NCBI RefSeq assembly: GCF_003672135.1
Contig: NC_039512.1
Location: 6,356,874 to 6,420,873 of the forward strand
DNA length: 64,000 nucleotides
Source of the DNA: Ooceraea biroi
Taxonomy: Eukaryota > Arthropoda > Insecta > Hymenoptera > Formicidae
Reading direction: 5' to 3'
Positions 1 through 13,082 of this stretch are shown here, piece after piece (position 1 is the first letter of the stretch; each line of letters opens with the position of its first letter). A program made the translations under genes and the position numbers. Below the pieces are notes generated by a model that was given only the letters and a program-made list of their open reading frames with translations, searched no databases and was not told where the DNA came from.

Positions 1-3000
1 CGTGTCTTGTCTTCTTGATTCCGCCGCGCTGGTAATTTCACCGTATCCGAGTCATGGATATCGCGGCGCGTTCTCTGCTCCTTTGAGAGATCCAAGTACT
101 CCCTGGATTGACGGGAAAAGTATGATGTTTTGCAGCGATCGAGAATTCCGGTGGAAACTGAACAGGCGTCTCGTAAATTCGATTGGACAATTTATGCGAC
201 GCTGATCCGGGAAGCATGAATAACAAGCGATAGATCGGTGATTCAGTAGTGAAATATCCGAGTCCGCGTCGCAAGGCGTCGTCAACCTGGCGGGTCCGTG
301 ACACGGCCGGCGCGAAGGGACCGCGTGCAGGCGTCTCGTCGTATTATGCAAAACGGCGCAAGACTGCCGGCTGCTGCGCCTACATGCGCGAGATCGTTCG
401 ATGTATCGAACCGAGGGACCACCAGGAGGCTGATCGAGGGCGCACCGGCGAGCACACTTGCATCGATATTTCTCGGCGCTCCGCGAAACGACGGATCCAC
501 GTCGTCTTTATCCTAATGCAGAATCGAGGAGACCTAATGATCCAACCTTGATCTTGCCTCGTGCTCGTAATAGCTACAGCTTCGTAGATCACGTTCAACA
601 ATCACATGACGCCGATATCGCGGCGCGTCGATTTTCACATTTAACAATCTTTAACGTTATGTATACTCAATGTATTATTATACATGCGTTTTGTCACGTG
701 TCCAGCAAAAGTTTGCTTCCTTATTTATTTTCGTATTGACGGATTTATATTGCTTCAAGATATAATTTTAAAGGATCGGGAACAAGTGACCTCGACAACA
801 TCGCTAACATATTTGCGACAGGTAATTAAAGAATACGCGGAACGTGTCAAGTGGCGTGATATATAAGCTATTGCATCATCGTCACTCGATTCCATAACGT
901 CCTATCAATGCGTACGATCGATAGATCCCTCGTTCGATTCGACCCTCAGCCGACGCTCCGTTCCGCGATCTGTCAAGCGCTCCCCCCCCCCCCCCCCCGA
1001 TTGCGCCACCAAAGCAAAGGCGAAAGCAGACATCGCCACCTTCCTTCCATTCGCTGTTGAACATGATCTAAAGACATGTTCGATATGCCTGATAATTATC
1101 TGTCTGTCCATCTCTGCGCCAGTCGTCCGAATCACACGACAGGTGGAACAAAAATAAGAAATTAAAAAGAGAAAAAAATGCCGTTTGGCGGATGTCGAAG
1201 AGAGCTCTTCGGCTTTATCTAATCTTAGTTTCTGATTGCCCGTGTCAATAATTTCGCACTGCATAATTGTATATTTAAGAATCGCGATTAAAATCTCAAA
1301 AATATTTTTCATATATTAAGGAGTGTTAGAATTATTAAAACGTTTCTATCAAAGATCACTAGAAACAACGGAGAAAGCTTCGTAGATCATCTTGTCGCGG
1401 GAATGTGACATTTCGCAGATTATGTTCTCCACAAAAAGAAGAGCAAAAATGAATCCGACGTACACATGTGTCTGACGTGGGTGCATCGGATCTGTCGATC
1501 GTCGAAGACGTACATGATATGGGACGAGTCGGATCTGGACCGTTACTCTCTCGTCGTGGCATTAACTTCTCTGATTTCCCTTTGCGCGCGGGTTTGATGT
1601 AGCCGGAGCAGAAATGCCAATACTTTTTATCTGCAAGTATCGTCTCGTCTTGAAGCAATTTTGATTTGTTAAGCTTCGTTATCGGGTGCGAGCGATCTGT
1701 TCTCCAGTTACTGATCTACAATATCAAAGAACCTTTGATTTACGATGATTGATGTGTGACAAGATTCATTTATTTTAGCTTTCATTTATCCTCCTTTTAC
1801 TAATTCGAAAAACTCGCAAGATCACCTGCATGGCGAAACGCGCTGAGAGGGGCGTCATTACTTACACTATCCAGGCGCAGCACTGGGATACCACGATACC
1901 TGGTGCATCCTCTCGGCCATACCGTCTTATCTATTAACCCAAGATAAATTCCGCTTGATGCGCGGTCCCGTGCAGTGCACGCGCGCAGAAGTGGCGTTCA
2001 TACGCAACCCGCGCGAATATATCTCCGGCGAACGGGGAAATGCAACGGCGATTCGCTATCCATCCCGGGTGTGTGCTCCGGTAGCCCAGGTTCCGTAACT
2101 CCCACAATACCGTATAAGCGAGATATCCCCTTCCCAGCCTCTCTCGTATGCTCGGCCCCATACAGATACCCGATATAAGAGGATAAATTTTCTAAGGCGT
2201 GCTGTATCACCATATAGGAGAATAATGTGACATTTTTTCCCGTGGCGGCCTCCCGCCTAAGGAGGAAGAACGTAACTGCTCTCCCGCCGTACAGATATTC
2301 CGTACATGGTGCCCGTACCGCTCTTTAGACCATGCTCGCACATAGCCGAGCGGCGTGTACGGGTCTCCTCTGGCACTCCATGCGCGCGGAGAACGTGCAC
2401 GGCTCGTAACTTATCTAATGTTACGTTTACAGGAGGCTACTTTCCCCCTACTACCACGAGCGTTGCACTCTGGATTTGTCGATGTGATAATAGAGCGACA
2501 GGCCGCGCCGGCAGGAGGAGAGTGCGAGGTGACTGACGTGATTACCGCCGTGAACTCCGACGATAGCGTCGGCATGGCTAATGCGCTAAGTGCTAATCTA
2601 CCGCTATTTTTTGTAATCCGGATGCATGCGTATCGCTTACCATACAATTTAATTGACATACCTACAACGCGACGTCTGTCTATACATGTCGTTATCGACG
2701 ATAATTTTCGATTATTCTAGAAACACGGTTAAAGTAGTTGCAGCATTTAACAAGTACATCCTATTAGCGCGGTAACGTAGACTTTTATTTGGGAAACATT
2801 CATTAAATTATAAGTTACGCGAGAATAAAGTCTCATATTTCTTCAGTCCGTTTCATCTTCGCGAGCAAAAAGCTCGCAGTGGGCGTTGGGCCGCGCCATT
2901 AACTGCAATTTTGCTGATGCGGCCCTTCTTCCGGATCGTTAGCGGGCCCACTTTGGCTGACTTATGTAAACTCCGTGGATGATGCAGAAGTGATTTAACG

Positions 3001-3573
3001 AGGAGTCCGAGGCCAAAGCGGAGACGACAAGGGTACGAATTTATAAGCGCGAGCATTCGAAATCTCGACGCTTGTCAGAATGCAAAGAAATAACAATAAT
3101 CTTCATGGAAGATCCTCGTCTATTTTTACCAAATTAAAAAAAGAAAACAATAATCGTAATGATATTCTGCACTGTGAATACTCTACAAGTATCACTCTCC
3201 TTGCAAGCTTTTTCATTGCAAGATAAAAATTGATGACCGAAGAAGGTAATTAAAGATTAATTTGGGCGGGTGATCATATTAATGGCATTCGTCACAATAA
3301 GTTCAATGCAAGGCACGCTATTAGCCCACAAACGGTCGAACGGTTGGATCATTAATCACTCCTGGCGCGGAGGAGGACCTGGTGATAACCCCGGCAGTGA
3401 CGCGACCGGACTCTTAACAGCAGAAACGAAAGCGAAGTCATGAAGTCGGTACGTGCCGATCGTGAGGAAGATATAAAGAAGTCGGTCGAAAGCGGTGGAC
3501 GTAGAGGTAGGGAGAAGTCGAGTGCGCCGCGTTCGCGCACATATACGCAACCGTGAGCTAATATCCGGAGGAG
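1..3573. other. No gene seen
   Basis: Mixed-composition DNA, AT-richer at 640-860, 1260-1350 and 3070-3340, GC-richer at 1840-2560. The open frames here are under 140 codons, overlap on both strands and show no domain, splice pattern or start context. Only the poly-C run stands out. Confidence 0.6.
982..998. repeat. Poly-C run of 17
   Basis: Seventeen consecutive C residues, so G17 on the other strand. The exact length is prone to assembly and polymerase error. No gene overlaps it convincingly. Confidence 0.95.
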
Positions 3574-3915
3574 GAGGAGATTGATGAGGTGGTTGTGGTA
3601 CCGAGCGTGAGGAAGGTCAAGAAGAAGACTCGCACTTGTTCCTCTCTGCACTACGCTCCTCTCGAATCTCCTCGCGACTAACATTGTGAGAATACGAACG
3701 AAGGACGGCGGCGGCGAATGATCGATCTGGAACAAGTGTCTTGCTCCTTTTACGGAGATGATATACAGGTAACAAATAAGGCGATATATTTATATCATGG
3801 CGCTACATTGTCGGTCAGTTCCTTCTTTTTCGCCGGACGCGCGGCCGATTACGATAGGGTTAACGAGGAAATTGATGAGACCGCTTCGTGGAAGGACCGC
3901 GTTCGCACTTGTTCC
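3574..3915 (+). other. Two copies of a frame-preserving diverged segment
   Basis: Copy A (3574-3642) and copy B (3865-3915) share GAGGARATTGATGAG at the left and CGCACTTGTTCC at the right. The spacers are 42 and 24 nt, so the difference of 18 nt keeps the frame. Both can be read as EEIDE, then a basic stretch, then RTCS. Copy A is open from a TAA at about 3560 to a TAA near 3681; copy B ends at a TGA shortly after. These may be exon-like relics or a diverged local duplication. No family is recognised. Confidence 0.3.
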
Positions 3916-6900
3916 GCGTGATCCCTGATCCCGCGACGGCTGATGCATCGCAGAATGAAAGACACAGGGTGGATGATTGATCCGTGCTCTTTACAGTGTT
4001 CTTTAATATCTAGTAATAATAACGTCACAATCGCAAGATCGAATGAGATTGGCAATGAATTGTTTTTATACTTAACAATTGCGTTCTCCTTGTATGTATT
4101 TCGACTAATCATCATAAAAATGTATGCGTCAAAATGATTGCACAAGTTTTATGTGAAAACTGTAGGCATAAATTTCACTGCGCGGTTTTTTCCGATTTGT
4201 TTCAATTTATTGCCGCGCAACATTTTGTCGAATCAATCGTCCATGACAGGCGATCAATCAACGAATCCGAAATACGTAAAGCCCTGGGCTTGCCGTCTTC
4301 TTGGACCTCCGGCGTAGCCAATCCGGGATTTTGCCGCGGACTGTATCCTTAACGATATGCGATTGTCGCCCCATTAGATGCACCTCTCACGGCCCGGTAT
4401 ATGGATATCTCGTCCCCCCGCCGCTCCCTCCCCCATATAGCGGGCGGCCGGCGAGGCCCCATAGCGCTGTTTATCTCTCGACTATGGCAGCGCGAGCGCT
4501 CATATAACGAGACGAACCGACCCCGCTCGCCTCGCGAACAATGGTCGCGGTCTGCGGTCCGATCATAACCGCGAGAGGAGAAAGAGGAACAAAAAGACGA
4601 GCAAGAAGAAGCGGCCGAGGCGCCGCCACCTCCATTGGTTCCCCTCGTTGCTATCGCCTCGGCTGCTCTAGCTGCTGGGGTCTCACCAAAAAATCGACCT
4701 TGATTTATGCATCTGGACCAGACGGCACTATGCCGGACCCAACCAGTGCGCACGCTATGCCTCGTGGGTATTATTGGGTCAATCTGGCTGGTACTAGGTG
4801 TTGGCTGCTCGTATGTCATACCGGAAGAGCTGCCATTAATTGGTAGAAAGCACGGTGACCCGTTGAGAGCATGGGGCTCGGTTGAGAGCACGATGGTTTA
4901 AAGACGTATTTACTTTGTTTGCGGTTCGCGTATAGTTTACTCGCGCTTAGCTCTCGGGGATCTCTCGAGTTATATCTCGAACGTATCTGGATTTAAGTTC
5001 GTCTTTAGTACCTTGTTAGATCGGCGAGCTCTGCGACGTGCCTGATATTAATTGTGCAACGTTGTTAATGTACGACGTTACCTCGCGCGTTCTCGTCTCC
5101 TTTTTCCGTCCTCTCCGTGATAACGACGGATGGCTAATCGCCTGACGGTTAATTAAACAGATTGGCCGAGCAGATTGGCGGGTATTTACAGGTACTTCTG
5201 CAAATGACATATGTGCATACGGGAGCAACGGCTACGCGGGGAGACCGTGATACTTATCTTCGTCGTGAATTCCACGCATACCGACCGCTCCTCGAGCAAC
5301 CTCGCGCTGCCCGATGCTGCAAGTGGATGAAGTTCTCAGTATTAAGAGCGCCATGCTAATTATCCGACGTGCGAGGTAATTCGACTCGTCGCTGTTCGCT
5401 GACGTATAATAATCCGAAACGTGCGAGGCATGCACGATAGCGACTACCGGCCCTATTACGCGGCCGCGTACGTAGTTACGTCAGGGATTGCCTAGTTGCT
5501 GGTCGCTGATGCTTCGATCCGTCCAGCAATTACTGGCCGGTCAATGGACCAGCGGAAGGCGTGAGAACTCGCAGCTCGCATGGACGTGCACGAGTATCGC
5601 GAACATCGCGCGCATCTCATCCGGAGAAATGCGCGACACGAGTGAAAAAAACAAAAGCTTCCATCGCGAAGAGGCGATCGGCGTCGAGACGGCCGAGTCG
5701 AGGTTCGACTGTGACACCGGGTCGTTAAGGGATCCCTCTCGTGGCCTCGCGCATTGCTCGCTTGCGCCGATGATTTACCGTGCTGTCGTGTCCGCCTATA
5801 AAACGGTCATAATGTTTTATCATCTCGGACGAAGCACGGAAACGACCAGCGGTTCATGACTGCCGTCGCGCCACGCCATAACGAATAATGAAATCTTACT
5901 TTCTTGCCGCGGCGGGCGGTGCGCGTCATTGACTGGGTGATTGAGGGATAGGGAAGTGTAATAGCAAGGGGTGTATAATCACGATTATTTTATAGTCTCA
6001 ATAAGCTCGAGTCGGCGTGAATTAAGCGGCATCGTCGAGGTAATTGGAACTTTAACGCTCGAACGGAGCTTTAACGAATGAACCAAATAACGTTTCATCT
6101 CTATTAACTTTTATTCGAGCAAACGCTTTTCCAACTGCTCTGTTGCAGCAGACATTGTCTACAGACATGGGTGGCAGGTAGTAGCGAGGCAGAGTGACTA
6201 TCGATGTTGCACTAGGATGATCCAGCGCGCAAGGTCGATGCTTCCAATACCCGTATATAATCCAGCCTCGATCTATCGTGACTGCTCTCGGCACGTTCTG
6301 CTCCGTCGAAAATTTCGTTCCGCCTGTCTCCCCCAACGCTAACATTTATTCTACGACTATCGCTGAGAGCCGTACATAGCGTATCTAGCCGCCCACCGTT
6401 ACGCGGATTATCTAAAGTATATATTCTGCACCTTTCAATGCGTCTGCTGCCGTTCGCTGTTCCAGCAATAATTTTACGATAGTTTCATCGTCATTGATTA
6501 ACGGTGCTTCATTGATATATTAGAGATACGTAATATTTTTAATTCTTCAGCATTTTAAGCACAGTATCTGCAGGTGAATTACGGAATGGATGAGTCCTGT
6601 CGGTGTGCATCATCGCTATGCGATTCGACCTTCGGTGCCGAAAATTCCGTTTCACTTGTCTCTGATACCAGACGCATATATATTTGCTGGTCCGCAACAC
6701 GTACGAGCGTGCCACGCGGTGTGCACTGGCCAGGCGAGCTGCAACAACTTTCGCCCTTGGGCGACTCGCGTTGCTCTTATTTAAACAACATACCTAACTC
6801 GCTCGCCTCTCTCTCTTTCTCTTTCTTTCTCTCTCTTACTCGCGACTCCCCCGCCTCCCACCACGGTAACCGGGAGTACCCGGCATCCTTTTCCAGGGAC

Positions 6901-7443
6901 GTATCGATTCGACAGTCATTGGAGAATGCAGTTTTATTCAAATTACGAATACCTGTTTCGCTGCGTGGTGAACGTACAAAGAAAATGTATTAAATTAATA
7001 TAACAACTCACACTTGATAGCTTGGTTGAGCTTATAATGCTCTTTGTTTTTCGATGGAATTTAGAAGTCGGAAAATTGTTTTGTTGTTATCAACATCTTT
7101 GATGATTTGACACTATGATATTATATTAATTTTAAAACTTTCCTGGTAAATACACATTTCGATAAATACATTACAACATTTGGTATACAACTATTAAATC
7201 TGTTTTCAGAAAAATATTAAGCATAATTACTAAACATGAAATATTATTTGATATTTACTGTTGTTTCCTTGGTAATTAAATAAATACGTGGTCCAGCAGA
7301 TGTTAATAGACAGACATTTTTTTCACAATAAGGATCCTGGCAATCAACAAGGAACGACTATATTCAGAAAATCAGAAATTCCTTCGTTTATCTCGAAATA
7401 ATGTTTGCCTCATGTACGGGCGACAGCACGGCTCGTCGTACTT

Positions 7444-7474
<31 letters not shown>

Positions 7475-9890
7475 GGGCTCTGGGCTCTGAGTACGTCGCT
7501 GGTATCGCGGGTATCTCGCCTGGAAAGAGCCGTACTCGGGGTTCTTAGCCCGGTCCAGCAGGTACCTCCGCGGCCGTGGCACTGATCGCCTGGCGATACC
7601 GGCGTAATTTAAAATCATCGGGGCACGAGACAAAACAGGCAGCCGGGGAACAAGTGTGTGTGCGCGCGCTTCGGTCCCGCGGAATCTTGATTATGCATTC
7701 CACGGATGACGGGCTGCGGGATCTTACCCCCTTCCGCTCTCTTCCCTGCCACCCCGGCTCGAGTGTCACCCCCGTCGCTCGTGCGGCCAAGATAATCGAT
7801 CGTCAAGGATGTCCTTTAAGCTGTCGCCGTGACACAGCGCGCCGGCGAGGTGGTTGACGACGTTAACACCTGAAGACTCTTCTCGCCGGCGGTGGGACGG
7901 GCGGAGGTGATATTTCCTCGATAAAATATCGCCGGCGAATAGCGAGCCGCGAGCGGCGCGGTGTCCATGCAGTTTGCGCAGCTTTTAGCAACGTTGTTAC
8001 CGCGGTTGCTTCTCATTTTTCTTCTCGCTTCTTTGTCCGCCTCTTCTTCTGGGAACCGGTGCCGGGGTGATCGCGAGCCGTTCGCTTGATATATCGCGAT
8101 AGATATTGGCATGCCGGGGTACACAATTGTGCGCGCGCGAGGAGACGACGTTCCTCGATTAAGGCCGATTCACGCTTCGCGTTAATCCTTTGCACCCTTC
8201 GAGTTGATTTGGTAAAGCTGCGGTTGAGTGAAGAGTAGTTGTTGGTCCTTGACCTTGGAAATTATGTTGCATCGACAAAGAGCGTTCTCCAAATTAAGGT
8301 GCTTTTAATCTTGAATACGCATTCATAAACTAGTATGTATCAGCTTTAACATGTCATTGCTACGCACTGTCACCTGCTCGTATCGTATTTCATACCTTAA
8401 TCTTTGCTTCCTGCCTCGCGTGGACGATTCGTGCCTAACAACCGTCGTTTGTTCATATTCACGATAAGAGCATGACTGCGGATTCATGAGCAGAATACAA
8501 AAATCTCTGCATCGAATTAATGATTGTCGCTATAATATTGCGATTAGCGATCACACGCTCACTTTTTTGTTACTCGTTTAACACAAAATTGCCCGTCATT
8601 ATGAGCAGTCTTCATGCTCGCTTCCATGATGATACGTTTTATATCACATTATCCCCGTTTCATATTTTTTGATTTTGACTCCTTAACGGCAATACTTTTC
8701 TTGGATGACGATAATTTTATCCTACCTTGTACACACATACTACCAGCGGCGATTAACGACTCTACGCGGCTTGTGGACATCCCTCACTATTCTAATTACC
8801 TGCCAGCATGTGGTCTAGAATTATTCGTATTAGCATGTGCTGATTGCCGGTCGGTGAGGAAGCGTTGCGTCCTCGAACGAACCGTGCACTGGAAGTTGCT
8901 GAAGAGAGGACGAGAACGGGTTGATTTATCGTTCGGGACAGCGCTAGTGCGCATAGAAGTAAATTGCAGAAAAGAGCCGGGCGACCTGGCCGGCATAAAA
9001 CGACGATTATTTATAATCTCGTGTTAAGGCGCTTTCTTAAATATCACTTAAAATTAACAAGATTAATAAAGTTTCGCGGAGACCGACAGATTCTGCCGGC
9101 TGGACGCTTTTCCTTTTTTCGCACGCCGGCAATAATATGAATGGGGATTGAAGATGATGATAATAATTCACGTCCCATACAGTGTGTCGCGCTAAATGTT
9201 ATTTATATGTTGAAATTAATAAACGTTACGCAAGCTCGTGCTTGCACGGTGTTCAAATTTATTTGTATTAATAAATTTTCGTTGCCGCGCGTAGGATTTG
9301 CACAATCTATCGCAAAACGCACAAATCGAAAAAGTACGGGGCAAGCTGTGAATGGTGCGGCCATGCAGATTTTTCATCAGAGAACTTATGAAAGAGAGAT
9401 AAAGAGGAATACGTATGACGCGCGGGGAACGAGCTACCGCTATACGACGCACCTGCAGCTCGGACAAGCTCGTGTACTCGAGCTCGGCTCGTTCGCTTCT
9501 TCTCTTCCTTCTCTAGGAAACGAAGCGATTACGTGGAGGAGATAAAGAGGGGGGCGTAGCCGATCCGCGATCTCTCCGTGAATCCGGCAGTGGTTAGCCG
9601 GTGCATTAGTCTCGCGTGTGTCTCGATGCCTAGGATGCAGTTCATGCGGCCGCGTATAATCTAGCGGTTAGCGCGGGCGCAGTGCATAAATCGCGCCAAC
9701 GGCTAAGCGCGATACGCGATCTGCGGGATATGCAGTGCATCGCGTTCCCGCGGCAATCGAGAGCTGGAATCTTTACCTGTCCGATATGCCTCGCGACTAA
9801 TAAATCTGCCCCCGATATTTTCATCCGGGTTGTTTTTCTTTTCGCTTACAGGAGCTTCGGGAAGTAGGTGCAGTAGCGCAACTCTCGCGA
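3916..9890. other. No gene seen
   Basis: GC-rich at about 4380-4700 and 7400-8100, AT-rich at 7000-7380. The 180-codon minus frame at 4349-4891 is low-complexity serine/arginine sequence in GC-rich DNA and is not taken as a gene. The C/CT tract at 7444-7474 is the only clear repeat. Confidence 0.55.
7444..7474. repeat. C10 run followed by (CT)11
   Basis: A run of ten Cs leads into about eleven CT units, followed by two copies of GGGCTCT. On the minus strand it is a GAGAG tract of the kind bound by GAGA-type factors. Confidence 0.95.
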
Positions 9891-10046
9891 TCTTGCGAGA
9901 TTCGACGAGATCTGGCAAGGTCCGGCGAGGCTTGACGAAGCCGGAAGAGATCTGCCAAGGCCTGCCAAGAGATTTCATAAAATTCGACACGGTTCTGCAA
10001 GGTAGGGAGATGTCCGGTAAGATTCGGTGAAACTCTGCAAGATAAT
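9891..10046. repeat. Degenerate array with exact 10-bp period
   Basis: About fifteen consecutive 10-mers follow one another in register. Clear units are TCTTGCGAGA, TTCGACGAGA, TCTGGCAAGG, TCCGGCGAGG, TCTGCCAAGG, CCTGCCAAGA, and later TGTCCGGTAA, GATTCGGTGA and AACTCTGCAA. The approximate consensus is TCTGCCAAGR, with two or three poor units near 9971-10010. Ten bases is one helical turn and not a multiple of three, so a protein repeat is unlikely to have produced it. It is an old, diverged tandem array. Confidence 0.6.
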
Positions 10047-12974
10047 ACCTATAATACAACGATGTGTTTTTAGAAATAATGTAGAAAAGAAAATAATTTA
10101 TTATATAATTTAGTCACGCAATTTTTTTATATATGCTTTACAGATCTGTAAAATTCATCGCGACTTACAATGTCATTTAAGTTTGGGTTGGTTAGTTGCA
10201 TGCATCGAGAGTTTAATACTGTACAAAGATGAACGCGGTCGCAACATGCACCCCTCATGTAATCTATGTAACTTTAAGCGCTTATGACATCGTGGGTAAT
10301 CAAAGAACCAGCCGGTCATAATTGCGGTAATAAACATTACGATTGTACATATAATATCTATCTTTAGCCTCGGTCATGGCGATATGGTGCGGTATTAGAG
10401 TACCCCCCGTATAAATAATGACCACTATTAAACGATCTGGTTGTGGAACGCAAAGACTAATGCGTCTTCGGCATTATGTTCGCACTGTTCGCTCTTTGAG
10501 CCGCTAAAAGGGTTCACGAGCTATTTGTCTGTTATATATGCGTTTTGTGCCTTGAAGGGCTCGTGCGTACCTTCCCGCGAATTCGGTCTCAAGGCCGCGC
10601 GCGAAATGTTATAGCTCCTCGAAATGTTGGAACCGTAAAGCTCTCTCTTATCCTTTTGCAGTCAAAGAATCTATAATAACACACCCTGTATAATATTATT
10701 ATAATGATATCTTGTAACAGTAATTAATGTTATTAAATGTTATTTAATATGTGAAATATCTTGATGTCCATGTTAAATTGTGATATTAAATGTATGATAA
10801 TTTTCATATTATTTCATAAATACGCAAATGAACAATTACCAGGAGTGAAACATCCTAAATAAAATGCTCGTAGCTTTAACGTGCCATTTTCGATGGTTCT
10901 AAACGTTTGGAGGAGAACGTGCATTCCGTCGCGGACCCACGAGGTCCCAAAGGTTGCGTCGCCGCCTCGGGGCCCGTGCTCGAAAGGTACGCACGATCAA
11001 AGGGCCCATCGCCGAATCGCCAGAACTCGGCGATCGGCGCGGACCACACGCCTCGGGCGAATAAGAAAATATCGATATTTCGCTAAATAATAAACGGCCA
11101 TTACCCGAACGAACTTCGCGTACGTGGATCTTAATATCGGCGCATTTCGTTTGTAGAACCCGGCATTAAACTCTTTGCGGCATGATAGATATAATGTGGA
11201 GAATGGGCGCGTGTTCGCACGCATTCGCCGGGACCGCCATTTTTTCCTTTATTACAGGCGTCATACCCGCTTAATGCATTCGAGAGCCATGCGGATTCAC
11301 GCCAGGATTAATACCGTCCACTCGGTGTTTCGAGCGCGCGGATCGGTCCCTTTGGCGCGTCGGGGCATCACCGGCTATAGAGCTCCGGAAGGAGTCCTGC
11401 AGGAAAAGAAGGTGGGTACGATGCGGAATAAGAAAAGAACAAACGCCACGCAGAGCGCAGTTTCTCTATTGAGGCCCCGCATGACAGATAAGCTTAACCT
11501 CCGGCCCATTAACATTATTAACATCTGAACACAACGGACGCGGCCCAAGAAACGGGCCGTATGCCTGGCACGTCCGGCCCACGCGTGCGCCTCAAGTACT
11601 CGCGAACTCCGATGCGCTTGTATCGCGCTGTGAGGCCCTACGAGAGGAGCATTAAGGTCCCTCTTCGCGGCCGCGCGCGACCGAGTCGGCTGGATAATTA
11701 GGGGTACGCCAAGTCGAGGGGGCCTCGCGGGGGCCATTTCTGGTTATTAATTCACCCCATAGTCGATTCAGACGGGCCCATGGGGCCCATTGTCGAGGAC
11801 GGCTGTACCAGCGATTTGGCTCTCTCACTCGAGAATATGATTATGAATATCTTGATCCTGTAATGATACGCTCTTTCATCGTTTTTGTACATAAAGCATA
11901 AAGTATGATAAACTTGCATCATGTTGTAGATGTTTATATCTTTTGTAATACGTGACTATTTTATGAATAAATCAACAGGTAAGAATTACATAACTTTGAT
12001 TATTTTAACATATTTATATTTTTGCTGTCCTTTAAATCCTGTTCCTGTTATTAAAAGCAAGATAAAACAAGATTTTAATATTTTGCATTTTTGTATAAAA
12101 TATATTTTTTCAGTTAGAATGTGTGTATATGTGTGTGTTTTTAATATAAACAGATATTTTTCATTACATTTTCATTTCAACGTATAAATAATCATTTTAT
12201 AAGAATAATCGAACAACGACATTTATTACGTAAAAAGATACAGAGAACGAAGCGAAGATGATCGTTGCTCGAAGCGGGGTCAGTTCCTCCGTGAGGCGTG
12301 TCAACCTGCCAAATATTATGGAAATTTATTCCTGCGCGAGCTCCTCCACCGTAATGGATTTCAGCGTGCGAGAGACGTGCGCGTGTATAGCAAATCCGCG
12401 CCGCGTGCACGAGCCTAAAAAGTGAAAAAGTAATTCTCACTTTTATCCTCGTTAGTAATTCACTCGGGTCTAAAGAACGCATCTGCTCTGGGCGTCTGTA
12501 ATTAAAAGTTATAAAATGATAATATCGACGTATCCGCCGAAGATGCCATTTTTACGTATAACTCATGGATTACTCATATTGAACATATACCATGAATATC
12601 CACATAATTTGAACTAACATTTGCATATTAATATGGTTTGCACGATTAAACGCTGATTAACTCAAAGCGAGAGCGTTAAGTGAAAACAGAGAAATCCGTT
12701 GCCGCGCACTGATTCAATAAACAACTCTGCACGCAAAAATCGGCGAGAGATGTCAGAAAGAAGATCGCCGTCCGTGTTAAGCGCTAGCCCGAGGTGAGCG
12801 CGCGCGAGCAAGGGTGTAGAAAATTAAATCCGAGAATTTTTGTTAACCCGTCCCCCTCCCTCCATCTCGAGGCGAGAGATGTCGGGGAGAGCACGACGGG
12901 TCCCACGGATCCTCGTCGAATCTGCCTTCCGCGCTTCTCTCTCGTACTCGCCCAAGCTCTGTACCCGTATCTCT

Positions 12975-12980
<6 letters not shown>
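10047..12980. other. No gene seen
   Basis: AT-rich at 10050-10160, 10670-10870 and 11840-12230, with a GC-rich block at 10880-11800 between them. The frames in the GC-rich block lie antisense to each other and are arginine-rich, as expected of chance frames. No repeat, RNA gene or clear promoter was found. Confidence 0.55.

Positions 12981-13010
<30 letters not shown>
12981..13010. repeat. (CT)15 microsatellite
   Basis: Fifteen uninterrupted CT units. It lies 66 bp before a TATAAAA at 13076-13082 (see the findings). Confidence 0.95.
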
Positions 13011-13015
<5 letters not shown>

Positions 13016-13075
13016 TGTCTTTCTTTCGTTCTCGCCCGGGCATGACAGTGTCACGTCCCCCGGAGCAAAAATCCT

Positions 13076-13082
13076 TATAAAA
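13076..13082 (+). promoter_or_regulatory. Possible TATA box
   Basis: TATAAAA sits in otherwise GC-rich DNA, 66 bp downstream of a CT/GAGA tract. No TCAGT initiator is present about 25-30 bp downstream, and no gene body could be linked to it, so this is a weak call. Confidence 0.2.

Noticed and set aside
4349..4891. 180-codon minus frame with serine and arginine runs
   Set aside because: Composition follows the GC-rich repeats below it; no domain or gene structure.
9650..9740. tRNA-like A box (CTAGCGGTTAGCGCGGG)
   Set aside because: No GGTTCGANTCC B box or acceptor-stem pairing within tRNA distance.
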